A DNA stretch of 64,000 bases from Roseibium suaedae (GTDB lineage: Bacteria > Pseudomonadota > Alphaproteobacteria > Rhizobiales > Stappiaceae): NCBI RefSeq assembly GCF_900142725.1, contig NZ_FRBW01000003.1, positions 496,001-560,000 on the forward strand. Direction: 5' to 3'. Made by a program: the position numbers and the translations under genes. The notes beneath the pieces were generated by a model. That model was not told where the DNA came from. It saw only the letters and a list, made by a program, of their open reading frames with translations, and did not search any database. Below are positions 28,548 through 39,248 of the stretch, in pieces; the stretch's first letter is position 1; each line of letters opens with the position of its first letter.

Positions 28548-30329
28548 TCAGTTGGCCGGCATGTTCAGGCGCAGGTGCAATTCGCGCAGCTGAGCCTGGG
28601 TCGGCGGGGTCGGAGCGCCCATCAGAAGGTCCTGCGCCTGCTGGTTCATCGGGAACAGCGAGATTTCGCGCAGGTTCTTGGCGCCGACCAGCAGCATGAT
28701 GATGCGGTCCACACCGGCAGCCATGCCGCCATGGGGCGGAGCGCCGTACTGGAACGCACGGTAGAGACCGCCGAAACGCTCTTCCACGTCCTGGGCACTC
28801 AGACCGACCTTTTCGAAGGCCTTGACCATCAGGTCCGGAGACTGGTTACGGATCGAGCCGGAGGCGATTTCGAAGCCGTTACAGACCATGTCGTACTGGA
28901 AGGCCTTGATCGTCAGCGGATCCTGGTTTTCCAGCGCGTCCATGCCGCCCTGGGGCATGGAGAACGGGTTGTGAGCGAAGTCGAGCTTCTTCTCGTCCTC
29001 GTTCCATTCGTAGAACGGGAAGTCCACGATCCAGCACAGCTCGAACCGGTCGCGGTCGACCAGATCCAGGTCTTCACCGGCGCGGGTGCGGGCTTCGCCT
29101 GCGAACTTGTAGAACTTGGACGGATCACCGGCGACAAAGAAGGCGGCATCGCCGTCTTCCAGACCCAGCTGCTGACGCAGGGCCTCGGTGCGCTCTTCAC
29201 CAATGTTCTTGGCGATCGGGCCTGCGCCCTCCAGCTTGTCACCTTCCTTGCGCCAGAAGATGTAGCCGAGACCCGGCTGGCCCTGACCCTGAGCCCAGGA
29301 GTTCATGCGGTCGCAGAAGGCGCGGGAGCCGCCGGTCTTGGCCGGAATGGCCCAGACCTGGTTCTTGTCTTCTTCCAGCATGCGGGCAAAGATCTTGAAG
29401 CCCGAGCCTTTGAAATGTTCGGAGACTTCCTGCATCACGATCGGGTTGCGCAGGTCCGGCTTGTCGGAGCCATACATGCGGATCGAGTCATCATAAGCGA
29501 TGCGGCGGAATTCCTGGGTCACCGGCTTGCCTTCGGCAAACTCTTCGAACAGGCCGCGGATCACCGGCTCCATGGTGGTCCAGACGTCTTCCTGGGTGAC
29601 GAAGCTCATTTCCAGGTCGAGCTGGTAGAATTCGCCCGGCAGACGGTCTGCACGCGGGTCTTCATCGCGGAAGCACGGAGCGATCTGGAAGTAGCGGTCG
29701 AAACCGGCCATCATCAGAAGCTGCTTGTACTGCTGCGGGGCCTGCGGCAGGGCATAGAAGGTGCCTGCGTGAATGCGGCTCGGGACCAGGAAGTCGCGCG
29801 CGCCTTCCGGAGAAGAGGCGGTCAGGATCGGCGTCGAATATTCGGTGAAGCCGGTCTTGGTCATCTCGCGGCGCATGGCGGCGATCACCTGGGTGCGCTT
29901 GACGATGTTCTTGTGCAGCGTTTCGCGGCGCAGGTCCAGGAAGCGGTAGGTCAGGCGGATGTCTTCCGGATATTCCTGCTCACCGAAGACCGGCAGCGGC
30001 AATTCCTTGGACGCGCCGAGAATCTCGATGTCACGGATGAACAGCTCGATCTCGCCGGTCGGCAGGTTGCTGTTCACGGTCTCAGCCGTACGGGCCTTCA
30101 CTTCGCCGTCGATGCGGATGCACCACTCGGAACGGACCGTTTCGGCCAGCTTGAAGGCGGCGCTGTCCGGATCGACCACGCACTGGGTCATGCCGTAATG
30201 GTCGCGAAGGTCGATGAACAGCAGGCCACCGTGATCGCGGACGCGATGAACCCAGCCGGACAGGCGAACGGTTTCGCCGACATGGGTGGCGCGCAGATCG
30301 CCGCACGTGTGGCTACGGTAGCGGTGCAT
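28548..30329 (-). CDS. aspS: Aspartyl-tRNA synthetase, probably non-discriminating
   Basis: Class II synthetase that charges tRNA-Asp, and in organisms with GatCAB also misacylates tRNA-Asn. It has the bacterial layout: N-terminal OB-fold anticodon domain (residues 1-105), class II catalytic core with inserted GAD domain, and conserved C-terminus [16 protein letters not shown]. The ATG at 30329 yields 593 residues and matches the family start [10 protein letters not shown]. In the anticodon-binding loop the sequence is RDHGG with His33; as I recall, discriminating enzymes such as that of E. coli have RDLGS and relaxed ones have His here. That suggests Asn-tRNA is made by transamidation in this organism. 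Confidence 0.96.
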   Translation of the reverse strand: MHRYRSHTCGDLRATHVGETVRLSGWVHRVRDHGGLLFIDLRDHYGMTQCVVDPDSAAFKLAETVRSEWCIRIDGEVKARTAETVNSNLPTGEIELFIRDIEILGASKELPLPVFGEQEYPEDIRLTYRFLDLRRETLHKNIVKRTQVIAAMRREMTKTGFTEYSTPILTASSPEGARDFLVPSRIHAGTFYALPQAPQQYKQLLMMAGFDRYFQIAPCFRDEDPRADRLPGEFYQLDLEMSFVTQEDVWTTMEPVIRGLFEEFAEGKPVTQEFRRIAYDDSIRMYGSDKPDLRNPIVMQEVSEHFKGSGFKIFARMLEEDKNQVWAIPAKTGGSRAFCDRMNSWAQGQGQPGLGYIFWRKEGDKLEGAGPIAKNIGEERTEALRQQLGLEDGDAAFFVAGDPSKFYKFAGEARTRAGEDLDLVDRDRFELCWIVDFPFYEWNEDEKKLDFAHNPFSMPQGGMDALENQDPLTIKAFQYDMVCNGFEIASGSIRNQSPDLMVKAFEKVGLSAQDVEERFGGLYRAFQYGAPPHGGMAAGVDRIIMLLVGAKNLREISLFPMNQQAQDLLMGAPTPPTQAQLRELHLRLNMPAN

Positions 30330-30610
30330 GGTGTCCTCGATAGTTTTATGCCAACAGAATAGGGTCGCCGCCTGCGCACAGCAGGCCGCGTTGGCTGGAA
30401 AAGCCACGTCGGCAGGCCAAAGTCAAGGGATTGGGCCGTGGCAAAGCGCCTTATCGACCGGTAGAGACAGCAGAACGCGACAGAACGGAGCAAAAGAAGG
30501 AGGGACAGGGATCTGTACAATTTCCCAATCGGTTCACTGCCTCGCGTCTCGCCTTCCACTCCGGTTCCAACAGAACCTCATTGCGTTGCAAAGCTATTCC
30601 CACTCAAACC
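30330..30610. other. Leader region upstream of aspS
   Basis: About 280 bases, part of a 463-base gap that also contains a family A repeat. The promoter of aspS should be here on the minus strand. No protein-like frame and no obvious T-box or riboswitch was recognised. Confidence 0.4.
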
Positions 30611-30748
30611 GTCACCCCGGCCAAGCGCAGCGCGAGCCGGGGCCCACTCGCGGAGCTTCTTGCTGAAGCGGTAACATCAGGGACAACCGCACTCTCTCTG
30701 CGAATGAGTGGGCCCCGGCTCTCCGGCTGCGCCTGCGGCCGGGGTGAC
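30611..30748. repeat. Dispersed inverted-arm repeat, family A copy 3
   Basis: A shorter copy of 138 bases with the same bounding GTCACCCCGG and CCGGGGTGAC and inner ends GGGGCCCACTC and GAGTGGGCCCC. Its centre is the shortest of the four. It lies just beyond the stop of the orphan parA gene. Confidence 0.87.
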
Positions 30749-30792
30749 GTCACAGGTTTAAGTCCAGAGCCCGGTGCCGGAGACCTCCCGGC

Positions 30793-31410
30793 TCAATCCA
30801 GGGCTTGCAGCAGCGGGGTCCACTGGCTGCGAATCTCGCGCACGCTTGCCTCCCGACGGTCAAAGATGCTCGCGCCCTGCTCAGCTTCGCGCGGATAATG
30901 GATCCGGTCGGCGATCCGGCACAAAACCGGATAGCCTGCCTCCGACAGGCGCGCCTCCAGGCTGTTCAGCGTACTGGCCGAGCGGTTGACCCGGTTGGCG
31001 ACCACCAGAATACAGGCCTTGCCCTTGCGGATCCGCTTCAGCTCTTCAAGCTTGGTCAGGAACTTCAGGCTGGCATCCAGGTCGAACACGGAAGGCAGCA
31101 CCGGCACCACCACATGGTCGGCCTCGCCCACCAGATCCTTCATCCGCTCCCCACGCAGACCGCCGGGCGCGTCGACAATCAGATAGTCCAGTTCCTGCGC
31201 GGGAGCTGTTGTTTCCTTGCTCCAGTCGAGACGCTGGATAGCAGGCAGACTGCCGTCCCGCCGCTTGAGCCAGGACAGGGAAGACTTCTGACGGTCCGCA
31301 TCCGCAAGCCCGGTGTCTTCGCCCCGGCCGGCAAAATAGGCCGCCAGAGACGTGGCAATAGTCGTCTTGCCTGCACCGCCCTTGGAATTCACCACCAGAA
31401 TCGTTTTCAT
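30793..31410 (-). CDS. Orphan ParA/MinD-type P-loop ATPase
   Basis: A cytoplasmic deviant-Walker ATPase of 205 residues. The motif SKGGAGKTT carries the two lysines of the ParA class (Lys10, Lys15), and YLIVDAPGG is the second acidic motif. Such proteins position plasmids, chromosomes or protein clusters on DNA or membrane. It has no ParB-like gene beside it and lacks an N-terminal helix-turn-helix, like the small type Ib or orphan ParAs. The ATG at 31410 has AGAGG five bases upstream; an in-frame GTG at 31416 is possible. It is divergent from rnd with 226 bases between. What it positions is unknown. Confidence 0.88.
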   Translation of the reverse strand: MKTILVVNSKGGAGKTTIATSLAAYFAGRGEDTGLADADRQKSSLSWLKRRDGSLPAIQRLDWSKETTAPAQELDYLIVDAPGGLRGERMKDLVGEADHVVVPVLPSVFDLDASLKFLTKLEELKRIRKGKACILVVANRVNRSASTLNSLEARLSEAGYPVLCRIADRIHYPREAEQGASIFDRREASVREIRSQWTPLLQALD

Positions 31411-31636
31411 CCTCACCTCTTCCTTGCAGATCCAGCCAGCCCCAGCAGGGCCACCGCCTTGAGATCGAGCCCGCCATCGGGCGTTCGACCTGCGATCTGT
31501 GACCGATTCCTGTGACCGTCAGACCACAATAGATCAGGAAAGGGCCAATCAGGGAGTAATCCGGCTTAATTCCTGTGGCCGAAAGCGAGTATTTCGTGAC
31601 GACAAAAAGGCCAGACTGCGGTATAGGATGTCCACC

Positions 31637-32812
31637 ATGCATCTAATTACAAATACTCAAGATCTTGCCGAGGCCTGTGAACGCCTCTCCGCCCACGACT
31701 ATGTTACGGTCGACACCGAGTTTCTTCGGGAAACGACTTTCTGGCCGAAGCTCTGTGTTATCCAGATGGCTGGTCCGGACGATGCCGTGATCGTTGACGC
31801 TCTTGCCGACGGGCTGGACCTTTCTCCGTTCTTCGCGCTGATGCGCGACGAAAAGGTGACCAAGGTGTTCCACGCCGCCCGGCAGGACATCGAGATCGTC
31901 TTCCATCTCGGCGGCCTGATCCCCTCGCCCCTGTTCGACACCCAGGTGGCGGCAATGGTCTGCGGCTTTGGCGATTCCATCTCCTATGACCAGCTCGTCT
32001 ACAAGGTCACCGGCGCTCATATCGACAAGTCTTCGCGCTTCACCGACTGGGCCCGCCGTCCGCTGACCCAGAAGCAGCTCGACTATGCGCTGGCGGATGT
32101 GACCCATCTGCGCGACGTCTACCGCTTCCTGAAGGCGAACCTGGCCGAGCAGAACCGCAGCCACTGGGTTCAGGACGAGATGCAGGTCCTGACCTCCGAG
32201 GGCACCTATCACACGGAACCCCAGAACGCCTGGCAGCGCCTGAAGATGCGTGTGCGCAAGCCGGTGGAACTGGCCGTGCTGATGGAAGTCGCCGCCTGGC
32301 GCGAGACCGAGGCCCAGGGCCGCGACGTGCCGCGCAGCCGGGTTCTGAAAGACGACGCCATTTACGAGATTGCTGCCCAGCAGCCGCAGAATGTCGAAGC
32401 GCTTGGCCGCCTCAGAACCATTCCGCGCGGCTTCGAGCGATCCAAGCCGGCCGAGGAGATCCTCAAGGCCGTGCGCAAGGCGATGGCCATCCCGAAGGAA
32501 AAGCTGCCGAAGCTGCCGAAAGGCCGTCAGGCACCGGACGGATCAGCGGCGGCCGTCGACCTTCTGAAAGTGCTGTTGAAGCTCGTCAGCGAAGCCCATG
32601 GCGTTGCCTCCAAGGTCATTGCCACGGTGGAAGATCTGGAACGGATTGCTGCGGACGACCGGGCAGATGTGCCTGCCCTTGAAGGCTGGCGCCGGGAACT
32701 CTTCGGCGAAACGGCCCTGCGGCTGAAGCGCGGCGAAGTCGCCCTCGCCTTCCGCAACCGCCAGATCGTCGCCATTGACCAGGATCATCAGGACGCCCAG
32801 GCGGCTGAGTGA
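31637..32812 (+). CDS. rnd: Ribonuclease D
   Basis: A DEDD-family 3'-5' exoribonuclease that trims tRNA precursors and other stable RNAs. The exonuclease motifs are VDTEFLRETTFW (Asp and Glu), the central AARQDIEIV (Asp) and YALADVTHL with the DEDDy Tyr and Asp. An HRDC domain spans about residues 210-285 (LAVLMEVAAWRETEAQGRDV), and a second helical region follows. It is 391 residues if the ATG at 31637 is used, which fits relatives starting MxLITNT; ATG 31628 adds three residues. A terminator follows 25 bases after the stop. aspS is nearby on the other strand, a frequent alphaproteobacterial neighbourhood. Confidence 0.94.
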   Translation: MHLITNTQDLAEACERLSAHDYVTVDTEFLRETTFWPKLCVIQMAGPDDAVIVDALADGLDLSPFFALMRDEKVTKVFHAARQDIEIVFHLGGLIPSPLFDTQVAAMVCGFGDSISYDQLVYKVTGAHIDKSSRFTDWARRPLTQKQLDYALADVTHLRDVYRFLKANLAEQNRSHWVQDEMQVLTSEGTYHTEPQNAWQRLKMRVRKPVELAVLMEVAAWRETEAQGRDVPRSRVLKDDAIYEIAAQQPQNVEALGRLRTIPRGFERSKPAEEILKAVRKAMAIPKEKLPKLPKGRQAPDGSAAAVDLLKVLLKLVSEAHGVASKVIATVEDLERIAADDRADVPALEGWRRELFGETALRLKRGEVALAFRNRQIVAIDQDHQDAQAAE

Positions 32813-32837
32813 GACCTTCAGGTCTGCAAGCATGAAG

Positions 32838-32861
32838 AAGCGCCCCTTGGGCGCTTTTTTT
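32838..32861 (+). terminator. Rho-independent terminator after rnd
   Basis: AAGCGCCC and GGGCGCTT pair around a very short loop, followed by an uninterrupted T run. It ends the rnd transcript before the cluster of repeats. Confidence 0.92.
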
Positions 32862-32898
32862 GTTTCTGACACCGTCATACCGGGCTTGACCTGGAAGC

Positions 32899-33071
32899 CA
32901 CAGCACTCGCCCGAGGCTCAGCCTGCCCCCTCTCCCTCAGGGAGAGGGCTGGGGTGAGGGAAACACCGGTCAAAGAGCCCTTCGGCATGCGGACGGGTAG
33001 CCCCTCACCCGGACCTTCGGTCCGACCTCTCCCAGAGGGAGAGGTGCCTTTGCCGCAAGGCTCAGCTCTTG
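32899..33071. repeat. Direct repeat, family C copy 1
   Basis: A 173-base element starting CACAGCACTCGCCCGAGGCT and ending GCCGCAAGGCTCAGCTCTTG. It contains two internal palindromes, CCCTCTCCCTCAGGGAGAGG and the matching GACCTCTCCC region. Copy 2 at 33150 has the same parts in the same order, about 78 bases downstream. It contains no gene and belongs to an 810-base gap between rnd and ppx. Confidence 0.88.
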
Positions 33072-33149
33072 AAAATTGACTCCCGACTTGAGAGGGCTGA
33101 CTTGGTCCGCCTTCCCAACAGGCACGGATCATTCCAATTTGCCGGAAAC

Positions 33150-33321
33150 CACAGCGCTCGCCCGAGGCACAGCCTGCCCCCTCTCCCTCTGGGAGAGGGC
33201 TGGGGTGAGGGAAACACCGGTCAAAGAGCCCTCTGCAAGAGGAAAGGCTGGCCCTCACCTGGACCTTCGGCCCGACCTCTCCCTGAGGAAAAGATGCCTT
33301 TGCCGCAAGGCTCAGCTCTTG
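33150..33321. repeat. Direct repeat, family C copy 2
   Basis: Second copy in the same orientation, differing at several positions (for example CTGGGAGAGG for CAGGGAGAGG, and a diverged middle). Two copies this close suggest local duplication or targeted insertion of one palindromic element beside another. Confidence 0.88.
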
Positions 33322-33409
33322 CCGCTATGCCATTCCACGACCTGATCCCAAGGTTTTGCGGTACAAGCCGAACAATTGGATAGGCCCTTATTGGCACATC
33401 CTCCCAGCG

Positions 33410-33608
33410 GTCACCCCGGCCGCAGGCGAAGCCGGAGAGCTGGGGCCTACTCATTGGCAGAGCGACGGTTGTGGCGAGGGCGCAGGTCACATCTGGCCAG
33501 GCAAGAGGCTTGGGAACCCGGACACATCCAGCGCCCCTCGGCAAATGTCTCTTAGTGCTGGGGAGCTGCGACTAGGCCCCGGATCTCGCTACGCTTGACC
33601 GGGGAGAC
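33410..33608. repeat. Dispersed inverted-arm repeat, family A copy 4
   Basis: A 199-base element with left end GTCACCCCGGCCGCAGGCGA and inner GGGGCCTACTCATTGGCAGA; its right end is worn (TTGACCGGGGAGAC). It stops 15 bases before the end of ppx. The three repeats together explain nearly the whole rnd-ppx gap. Confidence 0.83.
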
Positions 33609-33622
33609 CACCGACAAATCCC

Positions 33623-35149
33623 TCACGCAGGCAGAACCGCGATCATGCCTTTGGTGCCGAGGAGTTTTGCCAGCTGGGCGAAGCGCTTGCGGACCCGTTC
33701 GCCGTCCAGCGGCGCAAGGCTCGCGGGGATGCGCAGGAGCACGACTTCTTCGTCGGCCAGAACCGAGGTCCTGGGCAGGATCCCGGCGATCGAGGCACTG
33801 AGGACCGAGGCGACCCGGAGGGCGGCGCCCAGGATCCTTGCCCGTTCGCGCAGGCGCTCCGTCGACAGGCTGCGGATGGCAGGTGACAGACCGCCGTCCC
33901 CCAGCCCCTGGTGACGGTAGAAGACCGCCGCGGCCAGATAGGCCCGGCCCGGATGATCGACGCCAACAAAGGTGGCATTGGCGATGATGTTGAGGCTCTG
34001 CTCGCCCCGGTAATCGGGATGGGCACGCCAGCCGAGATCCGACAGAAGACAGGCCGCATGGCGCAGGCGCCGCTCGCCTTCCGTCTCGTCGATCTTCAGC
34101 TCCTTGAAGATGCCGTCGGTCCAGGCGATCAGCTCTTCGGCATGTTCGGGAGAGCGGGCGCGAAGAACGGCCAGTTCACGGGCCGCTTCCACCACCGGAT
34201 CCTGATCCTGGATCTCCTGGGGCAAGTTCTCGTGCAGCAGGCCTTCGCGCACACCAGCGGCCGACAGAACCACCTTGTCCGCCTTCATGCCGCGCAGCAC
34301 GGCTTCCATGACCACTGCCCCGAAGGGGAGCAGCGGACGGCGCTGCTTGGAGACGACATTGGCAAATTCCAGGCTGTCGACCCCGTGCTCCATGAGCAGC
34401 TTGCAGAAGTCCGCAGCTTCAGCGGCCGACATCTCGTAATTGTGCATGACATGCATCGGATAGCCCTTCATGGCCATATGCATGCGCGCCAGAGACCGCC
34501 AGGTGCCGCCGACCGCGTAGAAATTGCGTTCCCCCGGGTTGAGCTCCGGCCAGACGTATTTCGACAGGCTGTCTTCGGCAATCTTCTGCGCCTTGACAAT
34601 GTCTCCCTCGGATTCTTCCTGAAGCCTCAAGCCACCAAGCGGGAAGGTCTGGCCGCCATAAGGCGCGGCGCCATCCACCTTCACCAGTTCCAGACTGCCG
34701 CCGCCCATGTCACCGACGATGCCGCAGGGCTTCCACACGCCGGCAATCACGCCAAGCGCCGAATAATAGGCCTCTTCCCCGCCATCGAGAATGCGGACCG
34801 GCACGCCCAGGATGGACTCCACCTCCTGCACGAACTGCGGACCATTGGAAGCATCACGCGCCGCCGCCGTCGCGATCACATAGAGGCTCTCGATGCCAAT
34901 ATGCTCGCAGAGCGACCGGAACCGCTTCAGGGCTGCAAGAGCCATGGCAACCGAGGCTTCCGCCAGCTTGCCGGTGGACGCGACACCGCGCCCGAGCCCC
35001 GCCAGCACCTTCTCGTTGAACAGCGTGGTCGGTGTGCGCGAGCGGCGCTCATAGACCACGAGACGGACAGAGTTGGACCCGATGTCGATAACGGCAATCG
35101 GACCGGAACCATTCAGGCGACCACGTGCGGGAGGAAGCTTACCTGCCAT
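33623..35149 (-). CDS. ppx: Exopolyphosphatase (Ppx/GppA family)
   Basis: Hydrolyses terminal phosphate from inorganic polyphosphate, and possibly pppGpp, in the cytoplasm. The ASKHA-fold motifs are AVIDIGSNSVRLVVY near residue 20, the catalytic Glu region around DGGEEAYYSA, and GDMGGGSLELV near residue 145. The C-terminal half is the helical domain seen in longer Ppx proteins, giving 508 residues. Its ATG at 35149 overlaps the ppk stop as ATGA, so synthesis and breakdown of polyphosphate are encoded in one translationally coupled pair. Confidence 0.94.
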   Translation of the reverse strand: MAGKLPPARGRLNGSGPIAVIDIGSNSVRLVVYERRSRTPTTLFNEKVLAGLGRGVASTGKLAEASVAMALAALKRFRSLCEHIGIESLYVIATAAARDASNGPQFVQEVESILGVPVRILDGGEEAYYSALGVIAGVWKPCGIVGDMGGGSLELVKVDGAAPYGGQTFPLGGLRLQEESEGDIVKAQKIAEDSLSKYVWPELNPGERNFYAVGGTWRSLARMHMAMKGYPMHVMHNYEMSAAEAADFCKLLMEHGVDSLEFANVVSKQRRPLLPFGAVVMEAVLRGMKADKVVLSAAGVREGLLHENLPQEIQDQDPVVEAARELAVLRARSPEHAEELIAWTDGIFKELKIDETEGERRLRHAACLLSDLGWRAHPDYRGEQSLNIIANATFVGVDHPGRAYLAAAVFYRHQGLGDGGLSPAIRSLSTERLRERARILGAALRVASVLSASIAGILPRTSVLADEEVVLLRIPASLAPLDGERVRKRFAQLAKLLGTKGMIAVLPA

Positions 35150-37368
35150 CAGGCCGATCCCGGTCGCTGGACGAAGGGCCGCGGACGGCTGCTCTTGAGG
35201 GATTTGCCACGACCGGACAGAGAGGGATTTGTCATGAAATACTGATGGGCGTTGAAGGGCTCTTCATTGGCAGCCGGCGTGACGCGCTGATGGCTGCCGT
35301 CGGACAGGATCCGCCAGCTCTGCTGGTTGTCCTTGAGGTTCGCGACCATGATCTGGTCCAGCACCTGCTCATGCACGGTCGGCGTCAACAGCGGCACCAG
35401 CACCTCGACCCGGCGGTCGATGTTGCGCGGCATCATGTCGGCCGACCCGATGTAGATATGGGCTTCCGGCGAAGGCAGGCCATGGCCATTGCCGAAGCAG
35501 AAGATGCGGCTGTGTTCCAGGAACCGGCCAACGATGGACTTCACCCGGATATTCTCCGAAAGGCCCGGAATGCCCGGACGCAGACAGCAGATGCCGCGGA
35601 TGATCAGGTCCACCTGCACGCCTGCCTGGCTGGCCCGGTAGAGGCTGTCGATGATCTGCTTGTCGACCAGCGAGTTCATCTTCATCCAGATCTGTGCCGG
35701 GCGGCCTGCCTTGGCATGGGCGATCTCGGCTTCCGTCAGCTCCAGCATGCGCGAGCGCAGGTTCACCGGAGACACTGCCAGCTGCTTCAATTCACCCGGC
35801 TGGGCATAGCCGGTGATGTAGTTGAAGATGCGCGCGGCTTCCTGGGCAATGCCCGGGTCATCGGTGAAGAAGGAGAGATCCTCATAGATCCGGGCAGTGA
35901 TCGGGTGATAGTTACCCGTGCCGATGTGGCAATAGGTCTTCAGTTCCCCATGCTCGCGGCGCACCACCATGGACAGCTTGGAGTGGGTTTTCAGCTCGAT
36001 GAAGCCGAAGACGACCTGCACCCCTGCCCGCTCCAGATCGCGGGCCCACATGATGTTGGCCGCCTCATCGAACCGGGCCTTCAGTTCCACCAGCGCGGTC
36101 ACCGACTTGCCTGCTTCCGCAGCTTCCGCCAGAGCCTTGACGATAGGCGAGTTGTTGGACGTGCGGTATAGCGTCTGCTTGATCGCCACGACGTCCGGAT
36201 CCTGAGCGGCCTGGCGCAGGTACTGCACCACCACATCGAAGGATTCGTAAGGGTGATGGACGACGATGTCCTTCTGCCGGATCGCCGCAAAGCAATCGCC
36301 GCCATGTTCGCGGATACGCTCCGGGAAGCGGGCCGTATAGGGCTCGAACTTCAGGTCGCTGCGTTCCAGATCTACGAGCTGGGACAGGTTGTTGAGCGCC
36401 AGCAGGCCATCGGCCAGGAAGATTTCCTTGTCACGCACGTTCAGCGCCTGGACCACGAATTCCAGCAGCGACGCCGGCGTCGTATCCTGGATTTCGAGGC
36501 GGATCACAGACCCCCGGCGGCGGCGCTTCAGCGCGCTTTCAAACAGGCGGACGAGATCTTCGGCCTCTTCCTCGATTTCCAGATCGCTGTCGCGGATGAC
36601 GCGGAAGGCGCCTTTGCCACGGATTTCATAGCCCGGGAACAGTCGGCCAATGAACAGGCTGACCACCCGCTCGATGGCGATGAACCGGGTTGCGCCATCG
36701 GCCGTATCCGGCAGCCTGACGAACCGTTCGACCTGACCGGGAATGCGCAGCAAGGCGATCATGCCGCGGCCGCCGGAAACGGGGGCAAGATCGAAGACGA
36801 TGGAAAAGCCGAGGTTCGGAATGAAGGGGAACGGATGGGCCGGATCGATGGCGAGCGGGGTCAGCACCGGGAAGATGTAGGACAGGAAATGGTCTTCCAG
36901 CCAGTCCACGTCTTCCGGCGTCAGCGACTTGGCATCGAGGATGTTGATGCCCTTGTCCGAGATCTCGCCGCGCAGCTCCCGCCAGATCGACTGCTGGGAG
37001 GCTTGCAGGCGGCGGACCGCTTCCGAGACCTTTTCCAGCTGCTCGCCCGGCGTCAGACCGTCGTCCGAAAGGGTCGCCACCTCGGCACGCTGCTGACCTC
37101 GCAGACCGGCGACGCGCACCATGAAGAATTCATCGAGGTTGTTGGCCGAGATCGACAGAAACCGCAACCGCTCCAGGATCGGATGGTTGTAGTTCATCGC
37201 CTCTTCGAGAACCCGGTGATTGAACTGAAGCCAGGAGACTTCCCGGTTGATGAAGCGGGAGGGAGACTCCATCAGCCCCTCCGCGCTGGGAAGGACATCC
37301 GGCGCGAGAGCTGCGGATGTCCCGCTGGAGGTCTCAACAGGCTGGGACAGATCGACGTTCTCGTTCAC
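35149..37368 (-). CDS. ppk: Polyphosphate kinase 1
   Basis: Makes polyphosphate from ATP reversibly through a phosphohistidine. All domains are present: the N domain with [19 protein letters not shown], the head domain, and two phospholipase-D-like C domains with catalytic His in [10 protein letters not shown]. The GTG at 37368 is chosen because GAGGAG lies upstream with a suitable spacer and the preceding translation looks unconserved; this gives 739 residues, a normal PPK1. It lies between hdaA and ppx on the minus strand. Co-expression with ppx sets polyphosphate level. Confidence 0.95.
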   Translation of the reverse strand: MNENVDLSQPVETSSGTSAALAPDVLPSAEGLMESPSRFINREVSWLQFNHRVLEEAMNYNHPILERLRFLSISANNLDEFFMVRVAGLRGQQRAEVATLSDDGLTPGEQLEKVSEAVRRLQASQQSIWRELRGEISDKGINILDAKSLTPEDVDWLEDHFLSYIFPVLTPLAIDPAHPFPFIPNLGFSIVFDLAPVSGGRGMIALLRIPGQVERFVRLPDTADGATRFIAIERVVSLFIGRLFPGYEIRGKGAFRVIRDSDLEIEEEAEDLVRLFESALKRRRRGSVIRLEIQDTTPASLLEFVVQALNVRDKEIFLADGLLALNNLSQLVDLERSDLKFEPYTARFPERIREHGGDCFAAIRQKDIVVHHPYESFDVVVQYLRQAAQDPDVVAIKQTLYRTSNNSPIVKALAEAAEAGKSVTALVELKARFDEAANIMWARDLERAGVQVVFGFIELKTHSKLSMVVRREHGELKTYCHIGTGNYHPITARIYEDLSFFTDDPGIAQEAARIFNYITGYAQPGELKQLAVSPVNLRSRMLELTEAEIAHAKAGRPAQIWMKMNSLVDKQIIDSLYRASQAGVQVDLIIRGICCLRPGIPGLSENIRVKSIVGRFLEHSRIFCFGNGHGLPSPEAHIYIGSADMMPRNIDRRVEVLVPLLTPTVHEQVLDQIMVANLKDNQQSWRILSDGSHQRVTPAANEEPFNAHQYFMTNPSLSGRGKSLKSSRPRPFVQRPGSA

Positions 37369-37478
37369 CCCGGTCTCCTCAGTAAAAGGCGGCCCTGATC
37401 CGCTCGTACTCTGGCTTTTACATAGCGCGCGATAGCCCCAAGGCCCAGAACCGGCCAGCAACCTGATTGCGCACCCTG

Positions 37479-38153
37479 TCAGTTATGCACTGTTTCCAAT
37501 ACCCGTCCGGCCAGCGGGCGAGTGATCTTGACCCGTCCCGCAAGAGCCTCCTTGTCGAGACGGTCCACCACATCGCAGGCGACCCCAAGTGATCGCTCCA
37601 TGCGGACCACGAGATAGTCCACGACGGAGGGCTCGACGGAGAGCTGCCGGTCGGCGAAGAGCTTCACCAGCACCTGGCGCAGAAGGTCATCATCCGGCTC
37701 TTCGATTTCCACGGGCGTCGCTGCCCGCAGGCGCGACATCAGGTCCGGAAGGCGGATGTTCCAGGACACCGGCCAGGTCCGGCTGGTGATCAGAACGCGC
37801 ACATCTGCCTGCCGCGCCGCATTGAGAAGATGGAACAATGCCGTCTCGTTGACACCCTTGTGGGCATCTTCCACGGCCACGGCACCGGCGGCAACCAGAC
37901 CTTCGACATCGCCTTCGCCCAGATCCCTCGCAGCGATGATCGCAGCGTCCGTTTCCTGCCGCCAGGCTTCAACTAGATGGGTCTTGCCCGAGCCGACAGG
38001 CCCGGCCAGCATGATCACAGGCGACGGCCAGTCCGGCCAGCGCTCGAGAAGTTCGAAGGCCGCACGGTTGGAGCTGCCGACGAGATAATCCTCCCGGCCC
38101 AGAGCCTGCTCGTGGGGCAGATCCAGAGGCAACTGGCGTGGTGTCTCCGCCAT
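37479..38153 (-). CDS. hdaA: DnaA-related regulator Hda/HdaA
   Basis: A DnaA-like AAA+ protein lacking the DNA-binding domain; with the loaded sliding clamp it stimulates hydrolysis of DnaA-bound ATP and so limits re-initiation. The start [15 protein letters not shown] contains a clamp-binding QLPLDL box, Walker A is [10 protein letters not shown], Walker B is AVAVEDAH, and the arginine-rich sensor region [12 protein letters not shown] is intact. Length is 224 residues. It begins nine bases after perM, an arrangement (perM-hdaA-ppk-ppx) well known in alphaproteobacteria. Confidence 0.93.
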   Translation of the reverse strand: MAETPRQLPLDLPHEQALGREDYLVGSSNRAAFELLERWPDWPSPVIMLAGPVGSGKTHLVEAWRQETDAAIIAARDLGEGDVEGLVAAGAVAVEDAHKGVNETALFHLLNAARQADVRVLITSRTWPVSWNIRLPDLMSRLRAATPVEIEEPDDDLLRQVLVKLFADRQLSVEPSVVDYLVVRMERSLGVACDVVDRLDKEALAGRVKITRPLAGRVLETVHN

Positions 38154-38162
38154 GATACGCGC

Positions 38163-39248
38163 CTATTCCTCAGAGGCCGCACTGATGCGGCCGGTTCCGG
38201 TGTACAATGGGCTCGCTAGGTACTGCCTCAAGGCAAAGCGTGCAAGCACACCAATCATGGCGGCGGCCGGCACGGCGATCAACATCCCCACAAATCCAAA
38301 GAGATATCCAAAGGCAAACAGGGCAAACATGAGCACGACCGGATGCAGGCCCGTGCTTTCGCCCACCAGCTTCGGCTGGAAGACATTGCCTTCCAGGAAC
38401 TGGCCGACCGCAAAGACCAGACCGACAGCCGCAATCATCGTCCAGTCGGGCCAGAACTGCACCAGCGCCACGCCCATGGACACGATAAACCCGAGGCTGG
38501 CCCCGACAAAGGGAATAAAGCTGATCAGGCCCGCACCAATGCCGATCAGCAGCCCGAAGTTCAGCCCCGTCAGCGCTAGACCGATGGCATAGAACAGACC
38601 GAGCAGGACACAGACCGACACCTGACCGCGCACGAAGCCTGCGACCGCGCCGTCCATTTCGCGGGCAAGTCCCCGGATTTCATCCACATGCGGCCGGGGC
38701 AGCCAGCTGTCGATCCGGGCAACCATGTTGTCCCAGTCGAGCAGCAGATAGAAGGCAACAACCGGAGTGATGACAAAGAGAGACAGGACCGAAAGCAGGG
38801 CCTGACCGCCGCTCCAGACGGATTTCAGCAGCTCGCCGATCCAGGACGCGCCCTGCTTGATGATGTCCCCCATGGAGGATTGAAGATCATCCACCTTGAA
38901 GCCGGTCATGTGGGTCAGCCGCTCGCCAATGTTGCTGGAGACGAGCCCCTGCAGCTTGTTGACCAGTTCCGGCAGCTTCTGCAGGAAACCTGCGAGCTGG
39001 TTTCCGAGCACCGGCAGTACCAGAATGAAGAAGAGCACCAGCAGCGCCACGAACACCAGCAGGATCGTCAAGGTGGCCCAGAGCCGGTTCATGCCAAGCT
39101 TCTCAAGCCGGTCACAGACGGGATCCAGCAGATAGGCGACCGCCATACCCGCCACGAAGGGCAGCAGCACCTGCGAGAAGACCATCAGAAACGCAATGAA
39201 TGCAATCAGGGACAGGGCCCAGAATTGCAGCTGGCGGCGAAGGGTCAT
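38163..39248 (-). CDS. AI-2E/PerM family membrane permease
   Basis: An inner-membrane protein of the AI-2E (UPF0118) exporter family, with about eight hydrophobic segments in the typical grouping: one or two at the N-terminus, a long cytoplasmic or amphipathic region near residues 100-160, and six in the C-terminal half including [20 protein letters not shown]. Substrates differ among relatives (autoinducer-2, Na+/H+), so none is assigned. The ATG at 39248 fits the usual start; a GTG at 39296 would add 16 residues. It heads the perM-hdaA-ppk-ppx transcript and is divergent from purM. Confidence 0.88.
   Translation of the reverse strand: MTLRRQLQFWALSLIAFIAFLMVFSQVLLPFVAGMAVAYLLDPVCDRLEKLGMNRLWATLTILLVFVALLVLFFILVLPVLGNQLAGFLQKLPELVNKLQGLVSSNIGERLTHMTGFKVDDLQSSMGDIIKQGASWIGELLKSVWSGGQALLSVLSLFVITPVVAFYLLLDWDNMVARIDSWLPRPHVDEIRGLAREMDGAVAGFVRGQVSVCVLLGLFYAIGLALTGLNFGLLIGIGAGLISFIPFVGASLGFIVSMGVALVQFWPDWTMIAAVGLVFAVGQFLEGNVFQPKLVGESTGLHPVVLMFALFAFGYLFGFVGMLIAVPAAAMIGVLARFALRQYLASPLYTGTGRISAASEE

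Noticed and set aside
32899..33608. Possible CRISPR array from the repeated blocks
   Set aside because: Only two long copies, spacing and repeat length are wrong, and no cas gene is near.
32875..33621. Several open frames within the rnd-ppx gap
   Set aside because: They are translations of palindromic repeats and recur in pieces in both family C copies.
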